27,634 nucleotides of DNA from Actinomortierella ambigua (GCA_016098155.1 JAAAJB010000478.1:1-27634); one strand, 5' to 3'; shown: positions 1-10,344, numbered from the stretch's first letter. Program-made: numbers and translations. The notes: a model not told the origin generated them from the letters alone.

Positions 1-1015
1 AATAGCAAGACTAATGAATGGAAGGCAACCGCGGGCCAAGTAGATAAAAAGAGAGCGTATTTCAACATGTTGCCACATGCTGGAGGCGTGTAAGGGGAAT
101 TTCGAAAAAAGCGAATAGTGTTGAATGTTACTCAGGTCCTGGGCAGCGGGCGAAGGTGTTGAAATGGTGCTATGCACTCGCTACAAGTAAGCGAGGGGGG
201 GGAGCATTCAGGATTTTCCCTTTGTGGCTGCCTGTTAGGTCAGAACATTCAGCCGTACAGAGTTGAACGTAGAGGATGTACCGTAGAGGTTTGGTGCATC
301 CTCGTGTCTTTCAGCATGCGCTGCCGCAAGCAGGTTTGCCTCTCTGGAAACAGGGTCAGCTTTCAATCATACTCTCTCTTTGTATTTCCCGTTTGCTACT
401 GGCTAGATGCTGTACCACGAAGAAAGGGGAAAAAAAGAATGAAGTGTGACATGCTCCAAAGAATGGAAGCCCGAGTACAATAAATGTGGTACTAGCCAGG
501 AGGTACACTGCGATCACCGCCGCCTTCAGACATGTAGCGTTGTGCAGTATTGAAGGGATCGATTGCTTTCAAAGATCGGGCCTGGACCAAGGAGAGCGAC
601 CGAGGAGAAATACACTCTCTAGTCTTGTTGTTTCTACTCAACCACCATAGCGGATGAGTGGGCACAACTCATCAATAATCCTCTTTGCGCCAACTGCTCA
701 CTTGCAGATTTTTTCTTTGTGTTCACACCAACACATCAAGGGCACAAAATCTGATAGACCACCAATGTCCCTGCTTCCGAAGATTGCAACGTGTACAGTA
801 CTCTTCTTTTTCATAGTCAGACACCAATTGCCTTCCTTTTTGTTTGTTTGTTACCTATCGTTTTTTTTTTCGCGTTTTTGGTTCATGGGAGTCAAAGTAG
901 TGGCAACAGAGAAGGCTCTCTTATTGATGATTCGTCCATGCCCCCTCCCGCCATTGTGTTTGCTCTTACACAACATATTAGAGATGCATCACGATCATGC
1001 CACACTTGAACCGTC
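1..1015. other. No recognisable gene
   Basis: I recognise no gene here. The longest open frames (172-483 and 654-1139, both plus) give proteins with no familiar motif and an irregular composition, and they are probably chance frames. The last few hundred bases are likely the promoter of the secreted-protein gene that starts at 1187. Confidence 0.5.
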
Positions 1016-1019
1016 GCAC

Positions 1020-1027
1020 ATAAAAGG
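1020..1027 (+). promoter_or_regulatory. Candidate TATA box of the small secreted protein gene
   Basis: The octamer ATAAAAGG lies 160 bases before the ATG at 1187. It is followed by a pyrimidine-rich leader typical of highly expressed fungal genes. The assignment rests on the match and its position only. Confidence 0.4.
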
Positions 1028-1186
1028 ACCTCAAGCCTCCGCTTCCTCGCTCAGTCACCATTCACGCAACGTATGTTCCTTTAACGTCACTGTCCGTTTG
1101 CACTCTCATCTTATCCCGTTTCAATCGCAAGGTTCCTAAATCACCTTTCCCCCCATTTTCAAATCATTAGCTTGTCATTCTGAACC

Positions 1187-1495
1187 ATGCACAAGTCCAC
1201 GTTCTTCCTTGCCGTTCTGGTCACGTCTGTTGTGACCTTTACCACCACCAATGGGGTCGCGTCCGCTCAAGAGCCGGAGATGGGTTCATGGTGCTTCAAG
1301 CCTAGGCGCAAGGAGCGGTACTGGGGCGAGGCATCTGAAGGGTGCTGCAGGATGCAAGGCCCTGCTGCTCGATTCAATCAAGAGAACAAGCGCTGCTACG
1401 GCCTCAACAACTACCGTATCGGATGCTTGGGCTTCTATGGCTGCTGTATTGATGCCTGGCGAAGCGGTAATGAGCGAACCGACATCTGCTATTAA
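1187..1495 (+). CDS. Small secreted cysteine-rich protein, 102 aa
   Basis: An intronless 102-residue protein. Residues 1-27 form a clear signal peptide: Lys3, then a hydrophobic/Thr-rich core, then a likely cut after Ala-Ser-Ala. The mature part of about 75 residues has eight cysteines at 36, 53, 54, 70, 80, 86, 87 and 101, in the order C-CC-C-C-CC-C. That is the cysteine order of hydrophobins, with loops of 16, 15, 9, 5 and 13 residues. The chain is charged and aromatic (many Arg, Glu, Tyr, Trp), not hydrophobic, so it is not a normal hydrophobin. A TATA-like box and CT-rich leader precede it, and the ATG context (AACCATGC) is reasonable. The likely role is extracellular, as a wall-associated, antimicrobial or effector-like protein, but the sequence shows no function. 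I am confident that it is secreted and disulfide-bonded, and unsure of the rest. Confidence 0.8.
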   Translation: MHKSTFFLAVLVTSVVTFTTTNGVASAQEPEMGSWCFKPRRKERYWGEASEGCCRMQGPAARFNQENKRCYGLNNYRIGCLGFYGCCIDAWRSGNERTDICY

Positions 1496-2300
1496 CAGCT
1501 CTCTGAACGCATTGTAGAACATTTTGTAGATTCACAAGCGGTGCGATGATAGCTGAATCATTTTCCACTCTCTCATAGAAAATATCATCTCTCAACCTGA
1601 ATCCCTACCTTTAGTACGTGGTCTTCCTGTGGAAGGGAGGGGGATGGGAGTGTTGGGGTAAAGAGACCGAAGGCTATGATGAGTATGATGGTGATGGTGA
1701 TTGGTGATGGTGGTGGCTATGTGAATACGAAGAGTCCTAATCTTGCTTGTACAGCTGACAAAAGCCATTCTCCTTATTGGCAACCAACGTGACCCATTAT
1801 ATTAGTTGAGCTATTGTCAGTTGTAATAGTAGCTGTCAATAATGTGGTTGTTGAAGAAGGAGAAGAAGTTGCTATCATCATTTCATCGTACTGAGTAGCA
1901 TAGGCCAACCAGTGAAAATTTCTCGTATTTTGTTGTCTGTTGATATTCTTCTTATTCTTCCTTGATCAAAGTGATGTCTTTTTCGATGCGACTACAAGAG
2001 CCACAAAAAAGGCAAAACCATCATGATCGTTTGATGATGACATGCATGTTTTCCTAGAGTTTTGGCCTGGCTCGGTTTTATGGACAGGACAAGGGGTTGT
2101 GAGGCTCTACAAAGCTGCATGTACATAGGGTAAGAAGGGAAAGTCAGGAAGGGAGAGAAAGAGGTGCAATGAGAGTGAGAAAGAGCGAGAGAGAGAGTTT
2201 GTGTCTGTGAGAGACAGAGAGGGAGAGAGTGATGAAAGGTAGTCCCGGGTTATTCATGCAATCAGTGAGTTCTCGGCATGACATGGCCGACAGAGAAAAA
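1496..2300. other. Intergenic, low-complexity
   Basis: No gene is seen. The first part is the presumed 3' UTR of the secreted-protein gene. Around 1676-1720 lies a GATGGT-rich patch, and 2150-2232 is a purine (GA)-rich patch next to the inverted repeat. Confidence 0.5.
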
Positions 2301-2569
2301 ACTTCTTTCGCGCTCCCTCTCGTCTGTCTGGCGCTGGCAGGTCTCCCTCTAGCTTCCAGGACATGATCCCTGCTGCGACGCGTGCGGGGAAGGTCGTGGC
2401 ATCTCTCTAGCCTGCCTAATAGGCCGAGAAAGATGAATGTGCATCCTTCCCTCGCTTCCGTGCGCTCTCTACTTGACAAAGGAGAGGATGGGGGGGGTGA
2501 TGTAACTGATGCTCGAAGGAAAAAAAACTCTGACCCGGGATCAGCGCACTCAGCCTGGGCAGGTGAACA

Positions 2570-2572
<3 letters not shown>

Positions 2573-2606
<34 letters not shown>
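2573..2606. repeat. (GA)n microsatellite
   Basis: An almost perfect run of GA dinucleotides inside the spacer of the inverted repeat. Confidence 0.95.
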
Positions 2607-2609
<3 letters not shown>

Positions 2610-2887
2610 GAGACAGAGAAAAAGAGTGGCAAATAGGGCGGGAAGGAGAGTGGGAAAGGACGATGGATGGGCGTGCCTTTAGGGTGTTGTTCTTCGCTAG
2701 CATTTGGGCTGCAGAACGACTTGACCACTCACCGAGGACAAGCGACACGACGAGATATGAAATGTGGAGAACAAACTTTGTTTGTGCAGGCAAAGGGGCT
2801 ACATAGTAGGGCAGCGAAGGGTCTGCACGCCTGTGGATGCTGTCCTTGGCTGCCTCTCATGCTCACCCTGCCGCTGGGCTTCCTTTG

Positions 2888-2926
2888 CATGCTTATGCGC
2901 ATGCTCATGCGCATGCTCATGTTCAT
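2888..2926. repeat. Short 12-mer tandem repeat
   Basis: About three copies of a 12-base unit (ATGCGCATGCTC and variants), locally self-complementary because of GCATGC and TGCGCA cores. It lies in the spacer of the inverted repeat. Confidence 0.7.
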
Positions 2927-3310
2927 TTGGCTTCCCTCTCATTTAGCTGAAAGAATCATTCCCTCGCGAATATGGCTGTGTCAAATACACAAAGGAGTTT
3001 ACCGCAGTGAGGGGGGAGGGAAGGATGCACATTCATCTTTCTCGGCCTGTAGGCAAGCTAGAGAGATGCAACGACCATCGCCAGACACACCGTGGCAGGG
3101 AGCATATACTAGGGGCCAGAGGGAGACGCGCCAGCGCCAGATGGACGAGAGGGAACGCGAGGGAGTTATTTTCCATTATCCAACTGATGGCGAAAAGCTA
3201 AACCCCTGCCATCCACCCAGCCTGACCTTCGTTTTGTCTTCTCGCTTTCCTGCCCTCTCTTTTTTTTTTTTTTTTTTTTTTTTTCAAATGATATAGAACA
3301 CTCTTTTCAG

Positions 3311-4901
3311 TTACGATGCTCTGTGGGGTCTTCTCCTCCCGATTACAGGTATGTCTGTGGCCATTTTTACTCTTTCCGCCCCCATGTCTCGTCAATGTTT
3401 ATCCGCTGCCCGCCCTTCTCCTCCCCCCTCTCTCTCTCCCTCCTCTCTCTCTCCCTCCTCTCTCTCTCTCTCCCTCTCTCTCTCTCCCTCTCTCTCTCTC
3501 TCCCTCCCTCTCTCTCCCTCCCTCCCAGCCGCCTACTCACCTTCCAACTATCAACCCCCACTCATTCCCTACAATCCTCTAGTTTCCTTTCGAGTATGCG
3601 ACATCTGGCGTGGCTACTGGGTCCAGCGGCTACTGTGGGATGTCAATGGCTCGCTTGGCTTCACCAAGCCGACGGTGGATCAGATCCGGAATGCGCACAA
3701 CTACCTGGACGACTACAGGGACGAGTTGCAGATTTACGATGAGACGACAAAGTTTATCGACTTTTTGTCCTCGTGGACCTCGCCGTCCACGGATCTAGCG
3801 TCGCGGATCGTGGAGTTGATGCAGGGCATGAGTCAGCACAAATTTGTCAATGAGGCGGACGTTGATCTTGCGCGACGGTGGGTGGCGGATCTCCGGAGCG
3901 TCGGATACACGTTCCCCAATGTCACGCTTTACGACGCCAAGGCGCACCAGGCCGCCGTGATGACGCATGCAGAGTCGCGCTTGGATCATCAAACGTCGCG
4001 CGTGGTATCGAACGAGGCCTTGAAGCAGTGTCAAGCCGAGGCCGCGACAGATGCAGCCATGTCCAAGATCCAGATCACAACGCTCTCAACCAAGAAGGAT
4101 TTGTCTTCGACAGCGTTCAAGGACATTCTCATGGTCGTCAACTTTAACCACCCGGACTATAACGCCATTGAGCCGTTTCTGTCCATCTATAAGACGTACT
4201 TCCCCAACATCAAATTTTATGGACCCAATGTGCCGGAGCATCTCAAGGACGTGGTCTCACCTGTCATCTATGACTATGGCTGGGCATCGTACCGGGCAAT
4301 TGCCGATGCGGTGGAAAAGTACCCCCAGTACAAGGGTTACCTGTACACGAACGACGACACCTTGCTGAACGTGTTCCAGCTCGCCGAGTTTGATCAGGAC
4401 AAGGTGTGGAAGCGTGTGCCCGACCCTGTGATGGATGTGTACGACCTATCCAAGTCTCAGCCAGACAACTGGGTCCAGTGGGCGCGACGCGAGTCTGATG
4501 CAATGTGGGCCGACCCAGCATCGTTCACGGCAGAGCAGCGGGCGCGGGTAAGAGCCTATAGTCATGTCGATGGCGCGTTCAATGTGCGGGCGTTTGCCGA
4601 TGCTGTGTATGTACCTTCAAGAATTGCCAAGGAGGTGGCGGCCCTCCTGAGGATTTTTATGAGGTACAATATCTATTTAGAGCACGCCCTAGGCTTGGCC
4701 CTAATTGCGGTGGAGCCGACGACCAACTGGGTCAACTGGACAGAGGCGTACCTGTGGGAGGGGGAGCGTCTCCATTGGCGGGAACAATTGGTTCCCGGCT
4801 TGGATATGTTGCACCCGGTCAAGTTGACACAGGATCCAACGGCGAAGGGCTATGTCATAGATTGGATTGAGTCTGTCAAAATCCTCCCTGAAGGCCAATA
4901 G
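3311..4901 (+). pseudogene. STELLO/DUF288-like glycosyltransferase, 5' half missing
   Basis: Two exons survive. Exon A is 3311-3348 (acceptor CTTTTCAG, donor GTATGT) and encodes YDALWGLLLPIT. Exon B is 3583-4901 and continues in phase as VSFRVCDIWRGYWVQRLLWD and onward for about 439 residues to a TAG stop. ALWGL-LP-T followed by DIWRGYW-QRLLW is the hallmark block of the STELLO/DUF288 family, Golgi glycosyltransferase-like proteins (in plants they affect cellulose synthase secretion). A second block, YLYTNDDTLLNVF, resembles the acidic substrate-binding stretch. The C-terminus looks complete. The N-terminal half, which normally carries a membrane anchor and the first acidic motif, is absent: no frame in 1500-3300 encodes it. 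The 234-base intron is packed with CT repeats. Exon B has no internal stops, so the loss is recent or a truncated product is still made. The family call is fairly sure; pseudogene status is an inference. Confidence 0.7.
3418..3530. repeat. CT-rich low-complexity tract in an intron
   Basis: A dense run of TCTC/CCCTC units within intron 3349-3582 of the STELLO-like gene. It gives a spurious open frame of Ser/Pro/Leu repeats. Confidence 0.85.
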
Positions 4902-4929
4902 GCTAATATTATATAATAATAGATTTAAA

Positions 4930-4961
4930 CTAGCAGCTTCGCCCAGCGGTCGCCCGCCGGG
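4930..4961 (-). mobile_element. Helitron 3' terminus: hairpin plus CTAG
   Basis: On the minus strand an 8-bp stem (CCCGGCGG paired with CCGCTGGG, one G-T wobble, loop GCGA; 4942-4961) is followed 8 bases later by CTAG (4933-4930) and then T. A hairpin about 10-12 nt before a CTRR end, inserted next to T, is the canonical Helitron 3' end. The orientation agrees with the helicase fragments, which end about 150 bases upstream. The wobble pairs only on this strand. Confidence 0.8.
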
Positions 4962-5825
4962 GTAATCTCTCTCTCTCTCTTTTTTCAACTCTACCACTTT
5001 TTCTCTATATTTGAGAAGTGGGGGAGGGGCATTTATTTGAATCATGCAATGAATGATATGCAAGTTTTCTATATGCCTACTTTGCCCTGAATGCAGTCAT
5101 GATCGTCCATCAAGACTTTCAAGCTGGAAAAGTTAAACCATCTTGAAGGTACAACGTGAAGTTGACCTCGGGAGAAGACAGGATGAGGGGGGTAAACATC
5201 ATGATTGAGCGTCTGGCCCTGTGCCTTGTTGATAGTCATAGCGAATGTGGGCTTGGTGGAAAACCGAGCTCTCTTGAACTGGCGTATAGGGCAAAGAGTT
5301 ATGAGGCGGTGTGGGGGTAAGGCAAAGGATGCCCGTAAAACGTTGCCATGCAGTATTCTAATACATGTACTAAATGCTATTGCGGATGTAGATCACCGGC
5401 TGTCCCCTCTTCAGTCGTAGGTGATGGGGATTGAAATCGCGAGAAGCAAACTCTTTGAGCTTGCTCCGAGGAAGTGGACCGAATAGAGAGAGCGTTTTTA
5501 GTCATTCGTGTGCCTATCTTGTGCCTCGTAGATCTTGACGACCTCGCTGGCGTTGAACATGTCAGTAGCTAGCCGGTGTATGCGATCGATAACGTTGTGG
5601 TGAGGGGAGAGAATGACTCTGTAGACAAAACTCGATGAAAGATGTTGGAACTTCACCATCGCTAGTGTAATTCGAGTTGGAGGTGTTGGGGCATGCGTCG
5701 CTGATGGCCATCTAAATATCCGGATATGTTGCTTTGATCATAGTCTTCTTAAGACTGACCATACCCACCGTGGTAAAAGTGATGGCCGATGTTGTGCCTG
5801 ACTGTTTGGAGTGCGACTTACGGGA

Positions 5826-5850
5826 GGAGGAGGAGGAGGAGGAGGAGCAG
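5826..5850. repeat. (GGA)n microsatellite
   Basis: About eight GGA/GAG triplets lie inside the Helitron remnant. On the minus strand they give a spurious polyproline. Confidence 0.9.
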
Positions 5851-5900
5851 CTGAACCAGTGAGGTCACAGAATTTTGTGATTCTAGCTACCAATTGTAAT

Positions 5901-5922
5901 TTGATTCTGGTATGAATTTTAA
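5901..5922 (+). repeat. Direct repeat copy 1 (partner at 6365-6386)
   Basis: The 22-mer TTGATTCTGGTATGAATTTT+AA recurs at 6365-6386 with one mismatch (G to C). Both copies are preceded by GTAATTTG-like sequence. The pair brackets the Helitron N-terminal fragment. Confidence 0.7.
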
Positions 5923-6150
5923 CATAAAATGTAGGGATCAATGATCCGTGAATTGTCCTTGATGCGCATAGACTTGCGAGTGCTGTCCTCCTGGTTCTTG
6001 ATTTGGACTATGACGTCTCGACCCTCTTCACCACCGCCGACTACTATCGATGCGACCTCACTTGCTGCAGGTCGAACGAATCGCTGATCCCTCTGACCTT
6101 CCAATCTGGTCCCATTCGAAGGGATCAAGTCAAAACAGCGCAAAGGCTCG

Positions 6151-6684
6151 CCGTGGTGCCTTGTATGCTCGCGTATCGACTGATACTCTTAGCCAAGAGA
6201 ATTATTGACATGGTATGTTGGGAACCGTTGGCCCTGAGAGGAGCAGTTTCGAACCATAACCCCGGAGCGCAGCCCAAGAGCTGCATCAGTGTGACGTCGC
6301 GGAATTTGAAATTTGAGTATTTTCTAAATTTAACAACTTGAAGTTGTAATTTGTAATTTGTTTGTTGATTCTGCTATGAATTTTAAGATAGATAGTGGAT
6401 AGTGGATAGTGGAGGGGAGGGACAGATTTTATGGATTAGCATGGTAATTTCAAGGTGCACTGCATTACCTGCCTGTTTGATGTATTTTATCGATAGTCTA
6501 GAAGCAAGAGGAGAGAGAGGAGACCTTACATCAAGCAAGAGCAAATTTAGATGAGGTGGGATGTGGGATGTGAGATGTGGGATCATCATCTCCTTCCAGC
6601 TCATCGCTTTTTACATTTCAATTCGCGCCTGCCTTCGACACCCCACTCTGTCACGCCTCGTCCCCGAGACTCTTCAGTGATACC
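6151..6684. other. Intergenic, upstream of the kelch gene
   Basis: No gene is seen. The stretch contains the second direct-repeat copy (6365-6386), a short GTGGATA tandem (6395-6412) and GGGATGTG tandem units (6555-6585). The proximal part should hold the kelch gene promoter. Confidence 0.5.
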
Positions 6685-8772
6685 ATGAAGATCCAGTTTC
6701 TCCGAAACTCGCTGCTGTTTTTGGTGGTGGCGGTAATTTCCACAGCACAACAGATCCCTGTTGCTCCTCGGCCTGTCGCCAACGCCTCCTACGCCAAGTA
6801 CCATAACAAACTGTATGTCTATGGCGGTAGAGAGACCCAAGAGACCGGCTCGGGTCAATTTTTCGTTTTGGACCTATCCAAACAATGGAAATCAGCTCTA
6901 CCAGCATGGAGTAGACTTCAGGATGGTCGTGTGATGCCCAATGCCGTTGCCGTCATATCGCAGGACGGCAAGATTTTCATGCCCCTTCCTAACGGCGAAC
7001 CTTCGAGTCCTCAACGATTCATTTTTGCGCAGAATTCCTGGATAAATTCTTCCGAGGTGTTTTGGTACTGGAACGAACAATCCCCGGTGATACTGAAGAC
7101 AGACGGGTCAGTTCTTGTTCAAGTAGGGATCGCAGGTCCCTTACGCGATCAGCAACTCAATTTTACCAGATTCTACTCGTTCGAACCAGAATCAACGTTG
7201 TATGTGCCCTTTCCAGACCCAGGCGCTCTTTACTCTTACTTTCCGAGTCAGGATCACAAGGCTGTCTGGTCTGATTATCTGGAGAGTGCTGTGTTCTACG
7301 GCGGGAAAAATATGTTCATTGATGGGACGTTCGATCATGATCCTCGTGTACTGAGATTCTATCATCCGCAGTCGAAGCGGTGGACATGGAAGGTAGGAAG
7401 CGCACCACTCACAGTGAAATATCAACTTCATATTTTCAGATACTGTAGTAATCGCATGCTTCTTGTCTCGTTGCCACATAGGAAACAACAGGCTGGAATT
7501 CATGCTCTTTTCGACACTGCGTCGCAACAAGTACGAATTGCTGTATCGAATTTATGACATGAATGTCCAAGAGATCCTTTGCGATACCTCCTATTCTCAT
7601 TTCCCTGTCTTCTGTCTATAAATTCAATAGCTGATGATGGGAAAAAGCTCTTTGTGTACGGTGGCGATTCAACCGAACCCCGTGACGATTTCGCGATGTT
7701 GGACTTGGGAACCTTACAGTGGAGCAAAGCCGTACCGAAAGGCCCTCGCAGGAAAAACACCGTTTGCACTGTTGCTGGCGATTACTTTCTTTTATGGGGA
7801 GGTGAGTAGAGGAGATGACAGTCATGACATCACACTATCAAATTATCTTAAGGCTGTTCGCCTCTTACTAACATAGCATCCCCTTTTCTCCAAATCTAAG
7901 GCGAGGTTCCAGGAAACAATACCAGTACGATTTACGATGCCGGTCAATCGACCACGCCGGTGTTTATCTACAAAATCTCGACGCAACAGTGGGTGGAGGA
8001 TTACATCCCATCGGACTTTTACACTTCTCCATTGCCAACATCGTCAACGCCGTCAACACCTCCAACACTGCCAACATCGCCTACATCATCTCCACGAGGA
8101 CAAAAAGACCATCCGGGCAGCGAGGATGAGTCTGAGAGCACATTCAACGCCGGATACCTTGCAAGTGGCGCTGCTGGAGCATTGATCGCGATCATTATTG
8201 GGGGATTTCTTGTGTGGAAACGCAGGAGGCAGAGGACTAGGAACTCTCTGCACCAGGACAACGTATCTGTTGATGACGATCCCAAGAGCTCCGCGACAGA
8301 CGGCAAGCATGATGGCCAGATGGATGATGCCAGTTGGGTGAGCATGAGCCATCAAATGGCCATATTCCGTGCACCTCAGGAAGGACGTAACGGCGACATT
8401 GGTGCATCGATGTCAGCTACGGCACCAGCACCAGCACCTCATTATCCTTCATGGGGAGCGAATTTCGACGGCACATACGCATTCGACTTGTCACAGGTCA
8501 ACCATGCTCGATCAGGCTGCAGATCGACCTCACGGTCCAACCCGGCTTCTTCTCCGTCACCACCAAAGTGGCCAGTCGAACCTGCATCCACGCCAGCTTA
8601 TTCGTCTTCGCCGCCATCGGATCTGCGAATGTCGAGACAGGCTCGCAATCCTCAAGGGCTAGGCCATCACAATGAGTCGCGACAAAATCAGGAACAGTCT
8701 CATGTGCCAGATGGAAGACGATCCAAGGGGCGGCCGGGACCTCAGTGGCGCTCTCGGCAGCAGGATCATTAG
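6685..8772 (+). CDS. Kelch-repeat single-pass membrane protein, 599 aa
   Basis: Four exons: 6685-7392, 7482-7530, 7631-7801 and 7901-8772. All introns are GT..AG; intron 3 has a perfect TACTAAC branch site at 7866-7872. The start at 6685 was chosen because MKIQFLRNSLLFLVVAVIST is a clean signal peptide; the frame also extends upstream to 6577. Kelch/galactose-oxidase-type blades follow, with beta-strand signatures LYVYGGRE (43-50), LFVYGGD (259-265) and FLLWGGE (near 305-311). After the propeller come a Ser/Thr/Pro stalk (about 348-375), a TM helix ending GGFLVW (about 395-415), a KRRRQR stop-transfer and a low-complexity cytosolic tail of about 180 residues. The protein probably sits in the plasma membrane with the propeller outside, as a binding or sensing surface protein. 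Ligand and catalysis are unknown, and no galactose oxidase active-site residues were identified. Confidence 0.85.
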
Positions 8773-10344
8773 CAAGAATGAAGCTCTATGGGCAGCTCTA
8801 CATATCATAATCGAAACAACATTGCAACAGTCTTTGGGACAACCTAAAGGTGTCCAGGGTTTTCATGTATATGTGAAAGGATATGCGAGTGAATCGTAAA
8901 GTGAAGAACAGCGTAGGTTTGCTGTAAAAGCTCTAGTTTGTCGTGCATGGGACCATGCTTGGCGAAAGCGAGTGAATTACACCTTAAGGAGAAAGATTTT
9001 TACATCGCCTGATCGAAAGCCATAGAGACAACGGAGGCTATCTTCGAGCTAGAGTGCAAGAGGCAGCAACACATATCACTTTGTCGCCATGCTGGTTAGT
9101 GTTGCGCTGAGGAGGCAGTCATATCGGACTTCCTGAGAAGAGTGTGTCAAAATGCACACACACATGCCAACGCTTCTTTGAGGTACCATAAGCACCTTTC
9201 CAAGCGCAAGAATTTGGATGTTACACAAAATAGATTTCGTATCATGCTCTCTGAGATAACAAAGTCGACTCAAATTATCGGGCAAAATCCCATTGCACCA
9301 ACACCACTCTCTTGCCATCGCAATGCTATGTTTTAACTGGACAGCCAGATTCCCCTCATTCGTATCACAGCTTGCACCAGACGCAGAGGCAGCCCAGGCG
9401 CGTCTGCAAAGAGTCTCAAACAGGCTTGTACAGTTGATCAGATAGTTCAGTACGGCCCCCAACACCTCAGCACATGAGCTCAATGTACCCATTCTTTGGA
9501 GCCAATCCTTTTTCCGAAGTTATAGATCTATTTTGCAGACTTTTCTTACACATTGTTATATCAACTAAAGGCTACTCCCTTTGTAAGCTTGCCTTGATTA
9601 TGAGTATGCGACAAGGCGAAAAAAATATTGTTTCCCTCAGATTTTCAAGGGCCATTGAGAGCGCATCATACAGGACAGAGGTAGGTAATCTGTTTAACGG
9701 TGACAGTCTGTTAAAAAGAAAGAAAACTCTTACTATGATAGGGCTCTCACCAGCGTCTCCGAGTTCATTTACGTTGCCATAAAAACTGCAGAAATATTAA
9801 CCTACTTCCCTTTCGATAGGCGGCGCAACGAATTGGGCGCTTTAAAACGGAGCTTTTATATCACTTATGATCGACTAACCCGTGTTCAACTGTTGTTCAC
9901 ATGGAGCCTTTTTCCATTTCAACCTCTAAAGTTCTCGTCTGAATTTTTGCTACCACCGCCAAGATCTGCACTAAAGGCCGGCCCAGACTCACCTCCAAAG
10001 CTTCTTCACAACCCTGCCCGTCAGGAACTTCGCTTTTATTCAGACTTCGAATTGTGGGCAATACGCTTGAGCGCCATCCATTTTTAAGGGCCAGTTCATT
10101 CGGAAGGTAAAGTTGCTACACACTTCCTTAGCGAATCCTGACTTCCATGGCTGCCGTCCTACTATCTAGACGAACTAGCACCTTCTGTGGTGTCTGATGA
10201 GCGTGTATTCCGGCGCGATAAATTCGCGTTCGGTTTATCCTACATCGCCAGTTCTGCTTACCAAAAATGCCACACTAGAAACTCGCATTCGAATGTCTGA
10301 GCTTAACTAGAACTAACACATACGTCCCCTCCCCCTTTTAGAAC
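8773..10344. other. Gene-poor region
   Basis: No recognised gene apart from one doubtful minus-strand ORF (separate entry). Plus-strand frames at 9474-9782 and 9833-10087 are open but show no familiar motif. Confidence 0.4.
9076..9492 (-). CDS. Hypothetical ORF, 138 aa, doubtful
   Basis: An open frame of 138 codons beginning MGTLSSCAEVLGAVLNYLI and ending TLTSMATK. It is rich in Cys, Leu and Ala, with no signal peptide or domain I recognise. The frame continues a few codons upstream before a stop. It may be a chance frame, a fragment of an old mobile element or a lineage-specific gene. No promoter or splice evidence supports it. Confidence 0.2.
   Translation of the reverse strand: MGTLSSCAEVLGAVLNYLINCTSLFETLCRRAWAASASGASCDTNEGNLAVQLKHSIAMAREWCWCNGILPDNLSRLCYLREHDTKSILCNIQILALGKVLMVPQRSVGMCVCILTHSSQEVRYDCLLSATLTSMATK

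Larger units (their letters stand above)
2301..3172. repeat. Large imperfect inverted repeat (possible MITE-like or foldback element)
   Basis: The stretch 2301-2453 is the imperfect reverse complement of about 3016-3172. The inner ends match exactly over 33 bases (2421-2453 against 3016-3048), and the outer ends share blocks such as CCAGCGCCAGA and GACGAGAGGGA. The arms are about 155 bases long and are separated by about 560 bases. That spacer holds a (GA)n microsatellite, a short 12-mer tandem repeat, and no coding sequence I recognise. A foldback or non-autonomous DNA transposon would explain it. I did not find a clean target-site duplication. It ends about 140 bases before the first surviving exon of the STELLO-like gene. 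Confidence 0.7.
4930..6150 (-). mobile_element. Decayed Helitron remnant, minus strand
   Basis: Read on the minus strand, several frames give pieces of a Helitron Rep/helicase in the correct order. RPAASEVASIVVGG...GRDVIVQ (5919-6143) is the conserved block before the Rep domain. RVILSPHHNVIDRI (5511-5620) is the helicase segment after the walker motifs. LRLKRGQPV (5373-5440), ITLCPIRQFKRARF, TFAMTINKAQGQTL (about 5208-5250) and PPHPVFSRGQLHV (near 5160) form the Pif1-like C-terminal helicase end. The frame breaks repeatedly and the Rep catalytic and walker regions are missing, so the element is dead and internally deleted. The 3' terminus is well preserved (see the hairpin entry). The 5' end was not located, so 6150 is only the last recognised coding match. 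Confidence 0.8.

Noticed and set aside
3260..3284. T run taken as a retroposon poly(A) tail
   Set aside because: It sits just upstream of a normal acceptor, and similar runs occur near many genes in this window. No retroelement coding sequence is adjacent.
2144..3296. Several 60-209 codon frames inside the inverted repeat
   Set aside because: Composed of GA/CT repeats and complementary arm sequence. None resembles the missing STELLO N-terminal half or a transposase.
3351..3582. N-terminal Ser/Pro/Leu-rich extension of the STELLO-like frame
   Set aside because: It is a CT-repeat intron with GTATGT and CTAG borders. Splicing it out restores the family motif LLLPITVSFRVCDIW.
6003..6341. 112-codon plus-strand ORF
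   Set aside because: It lies antisense to the Helitron fragment, which gives recognisable helicase-family sequence on the minus strand.
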